A DNA stretch of 58,536 nucleotides from an uncultured Gammaproteobacteria bacterium (GTDB lineage Bacteria > Pseudomonadota > Gammaproteobacteria > Arenicellales > JAANXG01), in assembly GCA_947258495.1 (NCBI GenBank), contig CAMYIN010000014.1:1-58536 (forward strand). Direction: 5' to 3'. Position 1 is the first letter of the stretch; every line of letters starts with the position of its first letter. Of the stretch, positions 35,600 to 44,730 are shown piece by piece. The notes beneath the pieces were generated by a model that saw nothing but the letters and a program-made list of their open reading frames with translations, was not told the origin of the DNA and searched no databases. Made by a program: the position numbers and the translations under genes.

Positions 35600-37345
35600 A
35601 TGAAGACTTCCGTGAGCGTAAGCAACGACGACGTAGCCAAGGTCTTCGACGAGATCGCGGATCTGCTCGAAATCGACGACGCGAATCCGTTCCGCGTGCG
35701 CGCATATCGCAATGCCGCGCGTACCATCCAGAGTCTGGGTAGGAGCCTGCAGGTGTTCGTCGACGAAGGCCGCGACCTGAAATCATTCCCGGGCATTGGC
35801 CAGGATCTCGCAGTCAAGATCGAAGAGATGCTGCGCACGGGGCGCGTGCAGGCACTCGATGCGCTGCATCGGAAACTGCCCGCGAGCCTGGAGGAGTTGC
35901 TGCGGATCCCGGGTATGGGACCCAAGCGCGTACAGGCCATGTACCATCAACTCGGTATCAAGAACCTGTCCCAGCTGGAGCGCGCGGCGCGTTCGGGTCG
36001 CCTGCGCGAACTTCCCGGTTTCGGCCCCAAGTTGCAGCAACAGATCCTCGGCAGCATCACGGCGGGCAAATCCAAGGAAGCCCGTTGGTCGCGCACCGAG
36101 TCCATCGGCAGTGCCGGTAAAATCGTTGAATTCCTGCGAGCGGTGCCGGGCGTCGCTGAAGTGGTCCCGGCCGGAAGTTACCGGCGGGGCAAGGAATCCA
36201 TCGGCGACCTCGACGTGCTGGTGACGGCCACGGATACGGCGTTGGTAATGCGTCGATTCGCAGACTACGAGGACGTACAGCGGGTCGTCTCTTCGGGATC
36301 GACCCGGTCGACCGTGATCTTGAGAAGCGGCCTGCAGGTCGATGTCCGCGCCGTGGATCGAGAAAGTTTCGGCGCAGCGCTGCACTATTTCACGGGCAGC
36401 AAGTCGCACAACATCCAGGTGCGGAGACTGGGGCAGAAGCGGGGCCTGAAGATCAACGAATACGGCGTATTCAAGGGCAAACGACGCATCGCTGGCAAGA
36501 CCGAGAAACAGGTGTTTGCGGCAGTGGGCCTTCCATGGGTTGCGCCCGAACTCCGCGAGGGCGGTGGGGAAATCGAGGCGGCGCGTCGCCGGGACCTGCC
36601 GCATCTGATTGAGCGTAAGGATCTGAGGGGAGACCTGCATACCCACTCGCGCGCCAGCGACGGCAAGGCGACGATCAAAGCCATGGCGTTGGCCGCTAGG
36701 GATCTTGGATTGCAGTACATCGCCGTTACGGATCACTCCAAACATCTTGCCGTAGCGCGTGGTCTCGATGAGAAACGCCTCATGCGCCAGCTCGAGGAGA
36801 TCGATCGCGTCAACGAAGCCGTCAGCGGAATCACCGTCTTCAAGGGAATAGAGGTGGACATTCTCGAAGACGGCTCCCTGGACTTATCGGACACCGTACT
36901 CGCCCGGCTCGATCTGGTAATAGGCGCGGTGCACAGCCATTTCCAATTGCCGCGCAGGAAACAGACCGAACGCATACTGCGGGCCATGGATCATGGCTGT
37001 TTTTCCATTCTGGCGCATCCCGGCGGCCGGCTGATCGGACGCAGAGAGGGTTACGACGTCGATATGGAGCGCGTGATTCGCCAGGCAGCCGACCGCGGGT
37101 GTTTTCTGGAATTGAACGGCCAGCCAAAACGGTTGGACTTGACCGATGTGTTCTGCCGAATGGCCCGGGACGCGGGCGTCTTGGTCTGCGTCAACAGCGA
37201 TGCGCACAGCACCCATGAGCTGGGCAATCTCGATCATGGAGTCGTACAGGCAAGACGGGGGTGGCTGGAGAAAAACGATGTATTGAATTCGCGCACGACG
37301 GGCGGCGTAAAGCGGCTGTTGAAAACCACCATGCACTGCGCTTAG
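35600..37345 (+). CDS. polX: DNA polymerase/3'-5' exonuclease PolX
   Basis: 581 residues. The order is helix-hairpin-helix domain (FDEIADLLEIDDANPFRVRAYRNAARTIQ), a fingers and palm X-family polymerase (GSYRRGKESIGDLDVLVTA near 192-210, with the catalytic Asp pair) and a C-terminal PHP nuclease domain (GDLHTHSRASDG near 343, LQYIAVTDHS, SILAHPGGRL, CVNSDAHST). It fills small gaps in base-excision repair and can proofread through the PHP domain. The ATG at 35600 matches the family; an upstream frame to 35465 looks spurious. It starts 182 bp from archease, divergently. Confidence 0.92.
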   Translation: MKTSVSVSNDDVAKVFDEIADLLEIDDANPFRVRAYRNAARTIQSLGRSLQVFVDEGRDLKSFPGIGQDLAVKIEEMLRTGRVQALDALHRKLPASLEELLRIPGMGPKRVQAMYHQLGIKNLSQLERAARSGRLRELPGFGPKLQQQILGSITAGKSKEARWSRTESIGSAGKIVEFLRAVPGVAEVVPAGSYRRGKESIGDLDVLVTATDTALVMRRFADYEDVQRVVSSGSTRSTVILRSGLQVDVRAVDRESFGAALHYFTGSKSHNIQVRRLGQKRGLKINEYGVFKGKRRIAGKTEKQVFAAVGLPWVAPELREGGGEIEAARRRDLPHLIERKDLRGDLHTHSRASDGKATIKAMALAARDLGLQYIAVTDHSKHLAVARGLDEKRLMRQLEEIDRVNEAVSGITVFKGIEVDILEDGSLDLSDTVLARLDLVIGAVHSHFQLPRRKQTERILRAMDHGCFSILAHPGGRLIGRREGYDVDMERVIRQAADRGCFLELNGQPKRLDLTDVFCRMARDAGVLVCVNSDAHSTHELGNLDHGVVQARRGWLEKNDVLNSRTTGGVKRLLKTTMHCA

Positions 37346-37562
37346 GCTACGAAAGGAAGCTCCGGGCACCGGCCTGCAGGGGCAGCGATAGGCGATGGAA
37401 GTCGGGTGAAACTGCCTTTGGCGGCCGTCAGAATTCGACCGCCTGATTTGTGCGCGAGGCTTCTGCGATTGATTATTCAGGGACGGCAATTTGACTTTCG
37501 TCATGGTGCAGAGGGAGCAGAGGTAACAAACTGAATCAGCACTCACAACGCGGAATTTGATC

Positions 37563-39977
37563 ATGTCTGGAAACGACCCTTTGCCGGTTGAAGCCCTCTA
37601 CCGTGCGTGCGATGAAGCTCATATGCCGTTCGCGACAACGGAGGAACTGGGCCAGTTCAGCGACGTAATCGGTCAACCCCGAGCCCTGGAAGCGGTAAGT
37701 TTCGGCACCGGTATCGATCGCGACGGATTCAACATCTACGCTATGGGTTCGTCGGGTACGGGACGGTTCACCATCGTCAAGAGCATACTCGAAAGGCAGG
37801 CGGGCACACGCGAGACGCCGTCGGATTGGTGTTACGTCTACAATTTCGAGCAACCGCACAAACCCAGTGCTTTGCGCCTGCCCGCGGGACGCGGATCAAA
37901 GCTCCGGGACGATATGGAACAACTGATCGACGATCTGGGATCGGCAATACCGGCGGCCTTCGAAACCGAGGAATACCATTCCCGCGTAGAAAAACTCGAA
38001 CAGGAGTTGGGCGAACGCCGTGACAAGGCGCTCACCGAGTTGGCGGCTGAAGCCGGAGAACGCAACGTGCGTTTTCTGCATACGCCGGCTGGATTCGCCT
38101 TTGCACCGTTGGACAATAAAGGGGAGGTGATCCAGCCTGCCGCGTTTGAAAAGATGCCGCAGGAGGAGAAGCAGGAGCTTGAGAACACTGTTGGCGATCT
38201 GCAGAAGAAGCTGCAAAGAATAATTCGACAGATACCGATATGGCAGAAAGAAACGCGGGAAGAGCTGAAAGAACTCGACCGCGAGATAGGCCGATACGCG
38301 GTGGACCATCTGATCGGTCTGATCAGGGAGAGTCATCAAGATCTGCCGGAGGTGGTGACGTATCTGAAAGATGTGGAACACGACATAGTGGAGCACGTGC
38401 GGGAGTTTCGTTCCGATTCGGAGCCGCAAGCCGCCTTGCTTGGTGTTACCGCAAAACCGGATGCGCTGCACCGTTATCACGTAAATGTTCTCGTGGATCA
38501 CGACGGGGAAAAGGCCGCGCCGGTGATCTACCAGGATTTACCGACCTACCCAAACCTCGTCGGTCGAGTGGAGTACCGCGCCCAGATGGGCACGCTGTTG
38601 ACCGATTTCATGTTGGTCAAGGCGGGGGACCTGCATCGGGCTAACGGCGGTTATCTGATGCTCGACGCGAATCGTGTGTTGTTGCAGCCTTTCGCCTGGG
38701 ACGGCCTGAAGCGCGCGCTGCGTTCGCGGGAGATTCGTATCGAGCCGCTGGAGAAGGCGCTCGGATTCATCAGCACCGTGTCCCTGGAGCCGGAACCGAT
38801 CCCACTCGAAGTCAAGGTGGTCCTCATCGGCGAGCGCCTGTTGTATTACCTGCTGTGTCGGTACGATCCCGAGTTTTCCGATCTGTTCAAGGTGGCGGCG
38901 GATTTCGATGAGCTCATGGATCGCAACGCCGATTCGACAATGCAGTTTGCGCGCCTGCTGGCGGGGATCACGGCGCAGGAGTCGCTGTTGCCCCTGGATC
39001 GGAGCGCCGTCGCCCGCGTCATCGAACAGAGTTCGCGCCTCGCGGAGGATCAGGAAAAGCTGTCCATCCACATGCGTGAGATCGTCAATATCATGGAGGA
39101 GGCGGATTTCCAGGCGCGCCAGGACGATCACCAGAAGGTCATCGCCCGGCGGCACGTGCAGCGCGCCATCGACGCCAAGATCTATCGGCTGGACCGCATT
39201 CGTGAGCACATCTACGAGGCGATACGGCGCGGAACGCTGCAGATCGACACGCGCGGTTCCAAAGTCGGTCAGATCAACGGGCTGTCGGTCATCGATCTCG
39301 GCGGATTCTCATTCGGGCAGCCTTCCAGGATCACCGCCACCGCGAGGCTGGGATCAGGAAAATTCGTGGACATTCAGCGCGAGACGGAACTTGGCGGCAA
39401 GATCCACTCCAAGGGCGTGCTCATACTCTCGAACTATCTCGCCTCCAACTACGCGAAAACCCATCCGTTGTCGGTAGCCGCGAGCCTGGTATTCGAGCAG
39501 TCCTACGGTATGGTGGACGGAGACAGCGCATCGTTGGCGGAACTTTGTGCCTTGCTCTCCGCCTTGTCCGGCCTGGAGATCGGACAGACCTTCGCGGTCA
39601 CGGGTTCGATCAATCAGCTCGGCGAAGTGCAGGCGATAGGAGGTGTGAACCAGAAGATCGAGGGGTTCTTCGACGTCTGTCGAGAGACCGAATTCACCGG
39701 AGAGCAGGCGGTATTGATCCCGCAATCCAACGTACGCCACCTCATGCTCCGTGAGGACGTTATTGCCGCGACCGAGGAAGGCAAGTTCCGCGTATACCCG
39801 GTAGCGCATGTCAACGACGCCTTGGAAATCCTTACCGGCGTATCCGCCGGAGAGCGGGATGAGCATGGCAGGTATCCCAGCGGCTCGGTGAACGACCGTG
39901 TGGAGAGGGCGTTGATTACGTTGGCCAGGCGGCGCGCCGAGTTTTCCCGGGAAAACAAAGACGTCGACAAGCCATGA
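37563..39977 (+). CDS. Lon-like ATP-dependent protease (YcbZ/LonH type)
   Basis: 804 residues. An N-terminal ATPase part has MGSSGTGRFTIVKSILE near 60, the variant P-loop of this family with Arg instead of Lys, and a coiled-coil region (EKLEQELGERRDKALTELAAE). The C-terminal Lon S16 protease domain holds the Ser-Lys dyad: Ser655 in VDGDSASLAEL and Lys698 in GGVNQKIEGFF. ATG at 37563 is preferred over TTG 37557. It overlaps the next gene by 4 bp (ATGA), so protease, UspA-like protein and ribonucleotide reductase form an operon. Targets are unknown. Confidence 0.88.
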   Translation: MSGNDPLPVEALYRACDEAHMPFATTEELGQFSDVIGQPRALEAVSFGTGIDRDGFNIYAMGSSGTGRFTIVKSILERQAGTRETPSDWCYVYNFEQPHKPSALRLPAGRGSKLRDDMEQLIDDLGSAIPAAFETEEYHSRVEKLEQELGERRDKALTELAAEAGERNVRFLHTPAGFAFAPLDNKGEVIQPAAFEKMPQEEKQELENTVGDLQKKLQRIIRQIPIWQKETREELKELDREIGRYAVDHLIGLIRESHQDLPEVVTYLKDVEHDIVEHVREFRSDSEPQAALLGVTAKPDALHRYHVNVLVDHDGEKAAPVIYQDLPTYPNLVGRVEYRAQMGTLLTDFMLVKAGDLHRANGGYLMLDANRVLLQPFAWDGLKRALRSREIRIEPLEKALGFISTVSLEPEPIPLEVKVVLIGERLLYYLLCRYDPEFSDLFKVAADFDELMDRNADSTMQFARLLAGITAQESLLPLDRSAVARVIEQSSRLAEDQEKLSIHMREIVNIMEEADFQARQDDHQKVIARRHVQRAIDAKIYRLDRIREHIYEAIRRGTLQIDTRGSKVGQINGLSVIDLGGFSFGQPSRITATARLGSGKFVDIQRETELGGKIHSKGVLILSNYLASNYAKTHPLSVAASLVFEQSYGMVDGDSASLAELCALLSALSGLEIGQTFAVTGSINQLGEVQAIGGVNQKIEGFFDVCRETEFTGEQAVLIPQSNVRHLMLREDVIAATEEGKFRVYPVAHVNDALEILTGVSAGERDEHGRYPSGSVNDRVERALITLARRRAEFSRENKDVDKP

Positions 39978-40774
39978 CCGATGAAAAGACCAAGTCGGTG
40001 AGAAGGATTACCGTCGCCATCGATGCATCGCGACGGAGTGCAGACGCCTTGACAACCGCTGCGGACATCGCCGCGCGCATACGCGCCGAATTGACCGCCC
40101 TTTTGGTCGAGGACGTGAATCTCTGGTCTCTGGCTGAGCTCCCGTTCGCGATCGAACTGGACCGTACCAGCGGCGCTCCACGCCGCCTGGATGCGAACGC
40201 CGTGGCGCGCACACTGCAAGCGGACGCCGATCGCGTTCGTCGCATGCTGCAACTCGAGTCGGAGCGTTGCCGGATCGCGACTTCGATGAAGGTCGTGCGG
40301 GGTCACTACGTAGCCACGGCCATGGAGGCCGCCGACGAAACCGATCTGGTGGTGTTGGGCACCGTATCCGAACTCGGCCTCTCCATCGGTCGGGTGACGC
40401 GGAGGGGTGCACGACCCCCGACTCGGATAAAACGCGTAAAACCGGTCTGGATCCTGTACGACGGATCCGAAGCGGCGCAACGGGGTCTGGCCCTGGCCCG
40501 GGATTTCACTACGGAACGGAACACCGAGCTGGTGGTACTGATCACCGATGACGGCGATCACGATGAATTGCTGCGCCGGGCCCGGGAGCAACTCCAGAAT
40601 ACGTCCGCCCGATACCAAGGAATCGGGAATCGGGACGCGGTGCAGCTGTTCAACGCCATCGTGGCGGAAGGGGCCATGCTCTGCATTCTGCCGCGCGCCG
40701 CGTCGACGCTGATCGAAAGGCTGCCTGCGACGCTGCTTGACAGGCTTGGGTGTCCTCTGGTCGTAGTTTCCTGA
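39974..40774 (+). CDS. Universal-stress-protein-like protein
   Basis: 266 residues with two UspA-like halves. The first begins RRITVAIDASRRSADALTTAADIAARIRAELTALLVED and continues with DLVVLGTVSELG; the second begins VKPVWILYDGSEAAQRGLALARDF and ends LGCPLVVVS. The fold may bind nucleotide, but the typical G-2x-G-9x-G(S/T) motif is weak here. It is translationally coupled to the Lon-like protease (4-bp overlap) and ends 25 bp before nrdJ. Role unknown. Confidence 0.65.
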   Translation: MTDEKTKSVRRITVAIDASRRSADALTTAADIAARIRAELTALLVEDVNLWSLAELPFAIELDRTSGAPRRLDANAVARTLQADADRVRRMLQLESERCRIATSMKVVRGHYVATAMEAADETDLVVLGTVSELGLSIGRVTRRGARPPTRIKRVKPVWILYDGSEAAQRGLALARDFTTERNTELVVLITDDGDHDELLRRAREQLQNTSARYQGIGNRDAVQLFNAIVAEGAMLCILPRAASTLIERLPATLLDRLGCPLVVVS

Positions 40775-40799
40775 GGTTTTCGCGCGGCATGACCGCACC

Positions 40800-42617
40800 A
40801 TGAGCGCGTCTTCCTTCACATGCCCCGTTTCCGAAAGGATATGGCAGGCGAAATACCGATTCCGCGGCGACGGCGATTCGCAGGAAGCCGGCGTGAACGG
40901 CACCTGGCGGCGCGTCGCGAACGCGGTCGCGGCGGTGGAAGACGACCCGGCCGCCTGGGCATCCCGCTTCTATGGAGTTCTCAACGGATTCCGCTTTCTT
41001 CCCGGTGGCAGAATATTGGCCGGTGCGGGCACCGGTCGTCAGGTAACCCTATTCAATTGTTTCGTCATGAATACCATCGAAGATTCCGTCGACGGTATCT
41101 TCGAAGCGTTGAAACAAGGGGCGCTCACGATGCAACAGGGCGGGGGTGTCGGTTACGATTTTTCAACATTGCGCCCGGCGGGCACATACGCCCCGACGGT
41201 GGGCAATGTGGCGTCGGGACCGGTGTCTTTCATGCGCATCTGGGACAGCATGTGCGCCACCATATTGTCTACGGGTGCACGACGCGGCGCCATGATGGCC
41301 ACTTTGCGGTGTGATCATCCCGATATCGAGAAGTTTATCGACGCCAAGAAAGACGCTCGCGAGCTGCGTCGCTTCAACCTCTCCGTGCTTGTCAGTGACG
41401 CCTTCATGCGCGCCGTCAGCAGGAACGAGTCGTGGCCGCTGGTGTTTCCCCTGGAGGAATCCGGTCGAGAGGCCGCCGGTGCTGAAATCCTGGAGTTGCC
41501 GTGGTCGGGTTCGGACCGATCGGTGCGTTGTCGGGTATTGAAACGTATCGCGGCGCAATCCCTCTGGCGGCGGCTGATGCGCGCCAACTACGATTACGCC
41601 GAGCCCGGGGTGCTGTTCATAGATAGAATCAACCGGGAGAATCCGCTGTCCTACCGGGAACGCATCTCCGCCACCAATCCCTGTGGCGAAGTGCCGTTAC
41701 CGCCTTACGGCGCCTGTAACCTCGGGTCCATCAATCTGGCTCGATTCGTCGTGCAACCGTTTACGGAAAATGCACATCTGGACCTGGACGCGATCGAGCA
41801 GACCACGAAGATCGCAGTGCGATTCCTGGACAACGTCATTGATGTCTCCCGCTATCCGCTCGAGGCGCAAAAAGCACAGGCAGCGGGCACGCGGCGTATC
41901 GGCCTCGGCATTACCGCGCTCGCTGATGCCTTGGCCATGTTGGGACTGCGCTACGACTCGGAGGCCGGCCGCGAGCACGCGACAAATTGTATGCGTGCGG
42001 TCTGCCACGCGGCGTACCGTGCCTCCGTCGTATTGGCGCGCGAGAAAGGGACCTTCCCGTTCCTCGACCGCGACGCCCATCTGCGGGGTGCCTTTGTTCG
42101 CGCCCTGCCTGCCGATATCGTCGACGGCATCGCTGGTTTCGGACTGCGCAACAGCCATTTGCTGGCGATTGCGCCCACGGGCTCCATCAGCCTGTTGGCC
42201 AACAATGTCTCCAGCGGCGTCGAGCCGATCTTCGATCTCAACTTCTCGCGCCGGGTTCTGGCCCCGGACGGCACCTATTCCGAACATGCAATCGATGACT
42301 ATGCATGGTGGATGTGGACGGCGTCGCGCGGCGAGGCGGAAACACCGGAGTTCTTTGGCACGGCAAAGCAGATAGCGCCGGGCGACCATCTCGCAATGCA
42401 GGCGGCGCTGCAGCCTTATGTGGATCAGGCGATATCCAAGACCGTGAACGTACACGAGGACATTGCCTTCGCCGATTTCGAAAGGCTCTATTTGCGGGCC
42501 TTCGAGCTGGGATTGAAAGGTTGCACCACGTATCGCCCCAATCCGATTACTGGTGAATTGCTCTCTCCCGCAGGAGATGAAATACATTGCTGCGTTATGG
42601 AGCGTGAAGGCGATTGA
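40800..42617 (+). CDS. nrdJ: Adenosylcobalamin-dependent (class II) ribonucleotide reductase
   Basis: 605 residues. Class II reductase makes deoxyribonucleotides with a radical from adenosylcobalamin and needs no oxygen. Active-site residues are visible: N-x-C-x-E at NPCGEVPLP with the radical Cys at 295, a redox pair of Cys87 (LFNCFVMN) and Cys306 (YGACNLGS), plus the C-terminal Cys pair in IHCCVMER that would be re-reduced by thioredoxin. The 295-to-306 spacing agrees with the Thermotoga enzyme. Compact length lacks an N-terminal ATP-cone. It needs vitamin B12, matching btuB and its riboswitch. Confidence 0.93.
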   Translation: MSASSFTCPVSERIWQAKYRFRGDGDSQEAGVNGTWRRVANAVAAVEDDPAAWASRFYGVLNGFRFLPGGRILAGAGTGRQVTLFNCFVMNTIEDSVDGIFEALKQGALTMQQGGGVGYDFSTLRPAGTYAPTVGNVASGPVSFMRIWDSMCATILSTGARRGAMMATLRCDHPDIEKFIDAKKDARELRRFNLSVLVSDAFMRAVSRNESWPLVFPLEESGREAAGAEILELPWSGSDRSVRCRVLKRIAAQSLWRRLMRANYDYAEPGVLFIDRINRENPLSYRERISATNPCGEVPLPPYGACNLGSINLARFVVQPFTENAHLDLDAIEQTTKIAVRFLDNVIDVSRYPLEAQKAQAAGTRRIGLGITALADALAMLGLRYDSEAGREHATNCMRAVCHAAYRASVVLAREKGTFPFLDRDAHLRGAFVRALPADIVDGIAGFGLRNSHLLAIAPTGSISLLANNVSSGVEPIFDLNFSRRVLAPDGTYSEHAIDDYAWWMWTASRGEAETPEFFGTAKQIAPGDHLAMQAALQPYVDQAISKTVNVHEDIAFADFERLYLRAFELGLKGCTTYRPNPITGELLSPAGDEIHCCVMEREGD

Positions 42618-42858
42618 GTACACCCTACAGGTCCGCCCCCCGCCGTTGCCTGCTGCGGCCGCGAGGGGGATGTCCACTCCCGGTTGCTGTGGCTGCGGCG
42701 GGCCCACGAGGCGGTTGTTGTGAACCTGCCTTTCCAGGCACGTAAAGTCCGAAATCCGGTGACAGTTTCGACTGTGCCGGCAACCCCTGAATGCGTCCGC
42801 CTTCCTGCGTGTAAAATAGGGCCTTCAAAAATCGATTCCGACGAAGGGAGGATGATAG

Positions 42859-43329
42859 ATGGCGATCGAAGAAGGTAAATCGGCACCGGCATTCACACTC
42901 AAGGACGCCAGCGGCAAGATAGTCGCGTTGCGGGATCTGCGTGGGAAGAACGTGGTGGTGTATTTCTATCCCAGGGACGACACTCCAGGCTGCACCAAGG
43001 AAGCGTGTGGTTTCCGCGACCTTTGGAAAAAGATCCAGAAGCATGACACCGTAGTGCTGGGCGTTTCGCCCGACGGTGAAGAGTCGCACAGCAAGTTCGC
43101 GGCCAAATACAGGTTGCCGTTTGTGCTCTTGTCGGATCCGGACAAAAAAGTCATGCAAAGATACGGTGCTTACGGTGAAAAGATGATGTATGGAAAGAAA
43201 ACCGAGGGGGTCATCCGCTCAACGGTTTGGATAGACCCCAAAGGTAAAGTGAAAAAGCATTGGAAGAGGGTCGCGAAAGCGGCGGATCATCCCGCTAAAG
43301 TGCTGGAAGCGCTTCAGCAGGGTGTCTGA
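42859..43329 (+). CDS. bcp: Peroxiredoxin of the Bcp (PrxQ) family
   Basis: 156 residues, the usual size. Peroxidatic Cys45 in DDTPGCTKEACGF, with resolving Cys50 five residues later as in atypical two-Cys PrxQ. It reduces hydrogen peroxide and organic peroxides with thioredoxin. ATG at 42859 has GAAGGGAGG upstream. It stands alone downstream of nrdJ with a 241-bp gap; a TAAAAT-type -10 appears near 42815. Confidence 0.93.
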   Translation: MAIEEGKSAPAFTLKDASGKIVALRDLRGKNVVVYFYPRDDTPGCTKEACGFRDLWKKIQKHDTVVLGVSPDGEESHSKFAAKYRLPFVLLSDPDKKVMQRYGAYGEKMMYGKKTEGVIRSTVWIDPKGKVKKHWKRVAKAADHPAKVLEALQQGV

Positions 43330-43525
43330 GTCGAAGCGGGTGAAAATCGGTTCAATTATCGAGCCAATGGCCGAGGCGGAACGCGCAGCATCGACCGAAA
43401 CCTGCGTCCTTTATCCGGTTCGCCCGTTCATTTTCGAACGGTCGAACGCGGGGCAAACGGCGCGCCAAGAAAGAGCTTGTCGTGCGGTCGGCTCCCGGGC
43501 CCGCGCCCGGAAAACGCTGTCTCGA

Positions 43526-44377
43526 CTATTCGGCCGCCCCGCGCTGCGGACAATCTACCGGTTTGATCTCCAAGCCGTCGCCGGAATCGTGGACCTTGCA
43601 GTGACAACCGTTGTCGTAAAAAGGGCAGAGGTACAGAGGGATGCCTCGATGGGTCGTTTTGATGAATTTATGGATGTGTCCGTTGAAGATCGCCTGAATA
43701 CGCGGCGCGTGGCGATCGATGATGGGGTAAATGCGGTCCCTCGGGTCTACCGTCAGGTGCAGTCCGCCGGGCCAGTTGCCGAAACGGAACGTCAAATCGG
43801 TTCGCAGGGGCACGTGGAACAACAGAATTGCGTTCTCGGCCGTCGCCAGTTCCCGATCCAGCCACGCGTACTCCGCGTCGGACAGACCGTTGCGAAAGTT
43901 CCGGCCATCGAGCCGAAATGCCGCGGTTCGCATTGTCAGCCAGATGAGTTTTCTGCCCCGCCACACTACGGAGCCGTTGCGGGCGCCGAAGGCCTTTTCC
44001 GCCTCCTCGAGCGTCACCGGTGCAATGTAATCGTGACCCGGACCCAGGCTCTGCAGGAACCGAGTGCCCGGTAATGTCGACTGTGCACGTTTATAAATCT
44101 GGACTTCGCGCGCCCAGAAGGCTTTGTCTCCCGCGCGCGGGCCGCCGTCCGGCGTAGAGCGCACGTTATCGACCACGTCGCCGACGATGAACAGGAGCTC
44201 GGGGGGGTTTGCCGTCAACTCGGTGAGGAAATCCTGGAAGCGACGCACGGTTTGCGGCCAGCGGCCGTCGGGATTTGACAGATGGGTGTCGCTGGTGACG
44301 ATCAGGTAGGGATCCGGTTCGGCCGCGCACGCAGCCAGGACGAATATCCAAGGCAGTAGCAGAGTCCGTGTTCGCAT
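43526..44377 (-). CDS. Lipoprotein metallophosphoesterase
   Basis: 283 residues from ATG 44377. A lipoprotein signal ends in VLAACAAE, so the mature protein starts at Cys and is membrane-anchored. The calcineurin-like phosphoesterase motifs follow: VTSDTHLS (metal Asp-x-His), FIVGDVVDN (GD), FHVPLR (His) and FNGHIHK (GHxH) near the end. The substrate is unknown; phosphodiesters or phosphomonoesters in the periplasm are typical. ATG 44377 gives a proper signal peptide, whereas an upstream ATG at 44410 adds an unlikely tail. Lies alone. Confidence 0.78.
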   Translation of the reverse strand: MRTRTLLLPWIFVLAACAAEPDPYLIVTSDTHLSNPDGRWPQTVRRFQDFLTELTANPPELLFIVGDVVDNVRSTPDGGPRAGDKAFWAREVQIYKRAQSTLPGTRFLQSLGPGHDYIAPVTLEEAEKAFGARNGSVVWRGRKLIWLTMRTAAFRLDGRNFRNGLSDAEYAWLDRELATAENAILLFHVPLRTDLTFRFGNWPGGLHLTVDPRDRIYPIIDRHAPRIQAIFNGHIHKFIKTTHRGIPLYLCPFYDNGCHCKVHDSGDGLEIKPVDCPQRGAAE

Positions 44378-44730
44378 TGCTCGACGATCTTTTTCGGGCT
44401 TGTCGCACATCGTTGTGTTCGCGAATGGAAATTGCTTTTGACGTACGGTGATCCCATTCCAAAGCCCGCGGGCGTTCCCATAACGCAGCGAGCCAAGATC
44501 TTACCCGCGACCGGTCCAGTCAATACTTCGCGCAGTGACCGGCTAATGCGGGGCGCAATGGCAAGCGATTCTGAGCGGCTGCCCCTGGTGTGGACGGCAA
44601 GCGAGCAGCATGAGGCACCCCGATCCCAAGAATCGTATGTCGCGCTGCGGGAGCGCTTCCAAGGCATTTGGGACCTTTCTGAAATGTTATACTAACGCCA
44701 TCTTTTCGTCGACATTGCAGACAAAGATCG
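44378..44730. other. Intergenic region upstream of znuA
   Basis: 353 bp between the divergent phosphoesterase and znuA. Long open frames cross it on both strands (roughly 44432-44695 plus and 44302-44667 minus), but neither resembles a known protein or has a ribosome site. The znuA promoter with a possible Zur site lies at its right end. Confidence 0.4.
44681..44703 (+). promoter_or_regulatory. Possible promoter and Zur half-site of znuACB
   Basis: GAAATGTTATACTAAC resembles the left half of the gammaproteobacterial Zur operator (GAAATGTTATA), while the right half is poorly conserved. TATACT inside it would serve as -10, 37-43 bp before the GTG start of znuA. Zinc repression would fit the operon, but no zur gene is in view. 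Confidence 0.35.

Noticed and set aside
44302-44695. Overlapping frames on both strands upstream of znuA
   Set aside because: No ribosome site and no recognisable domain; probably chance open frames in GC-rich DNA.
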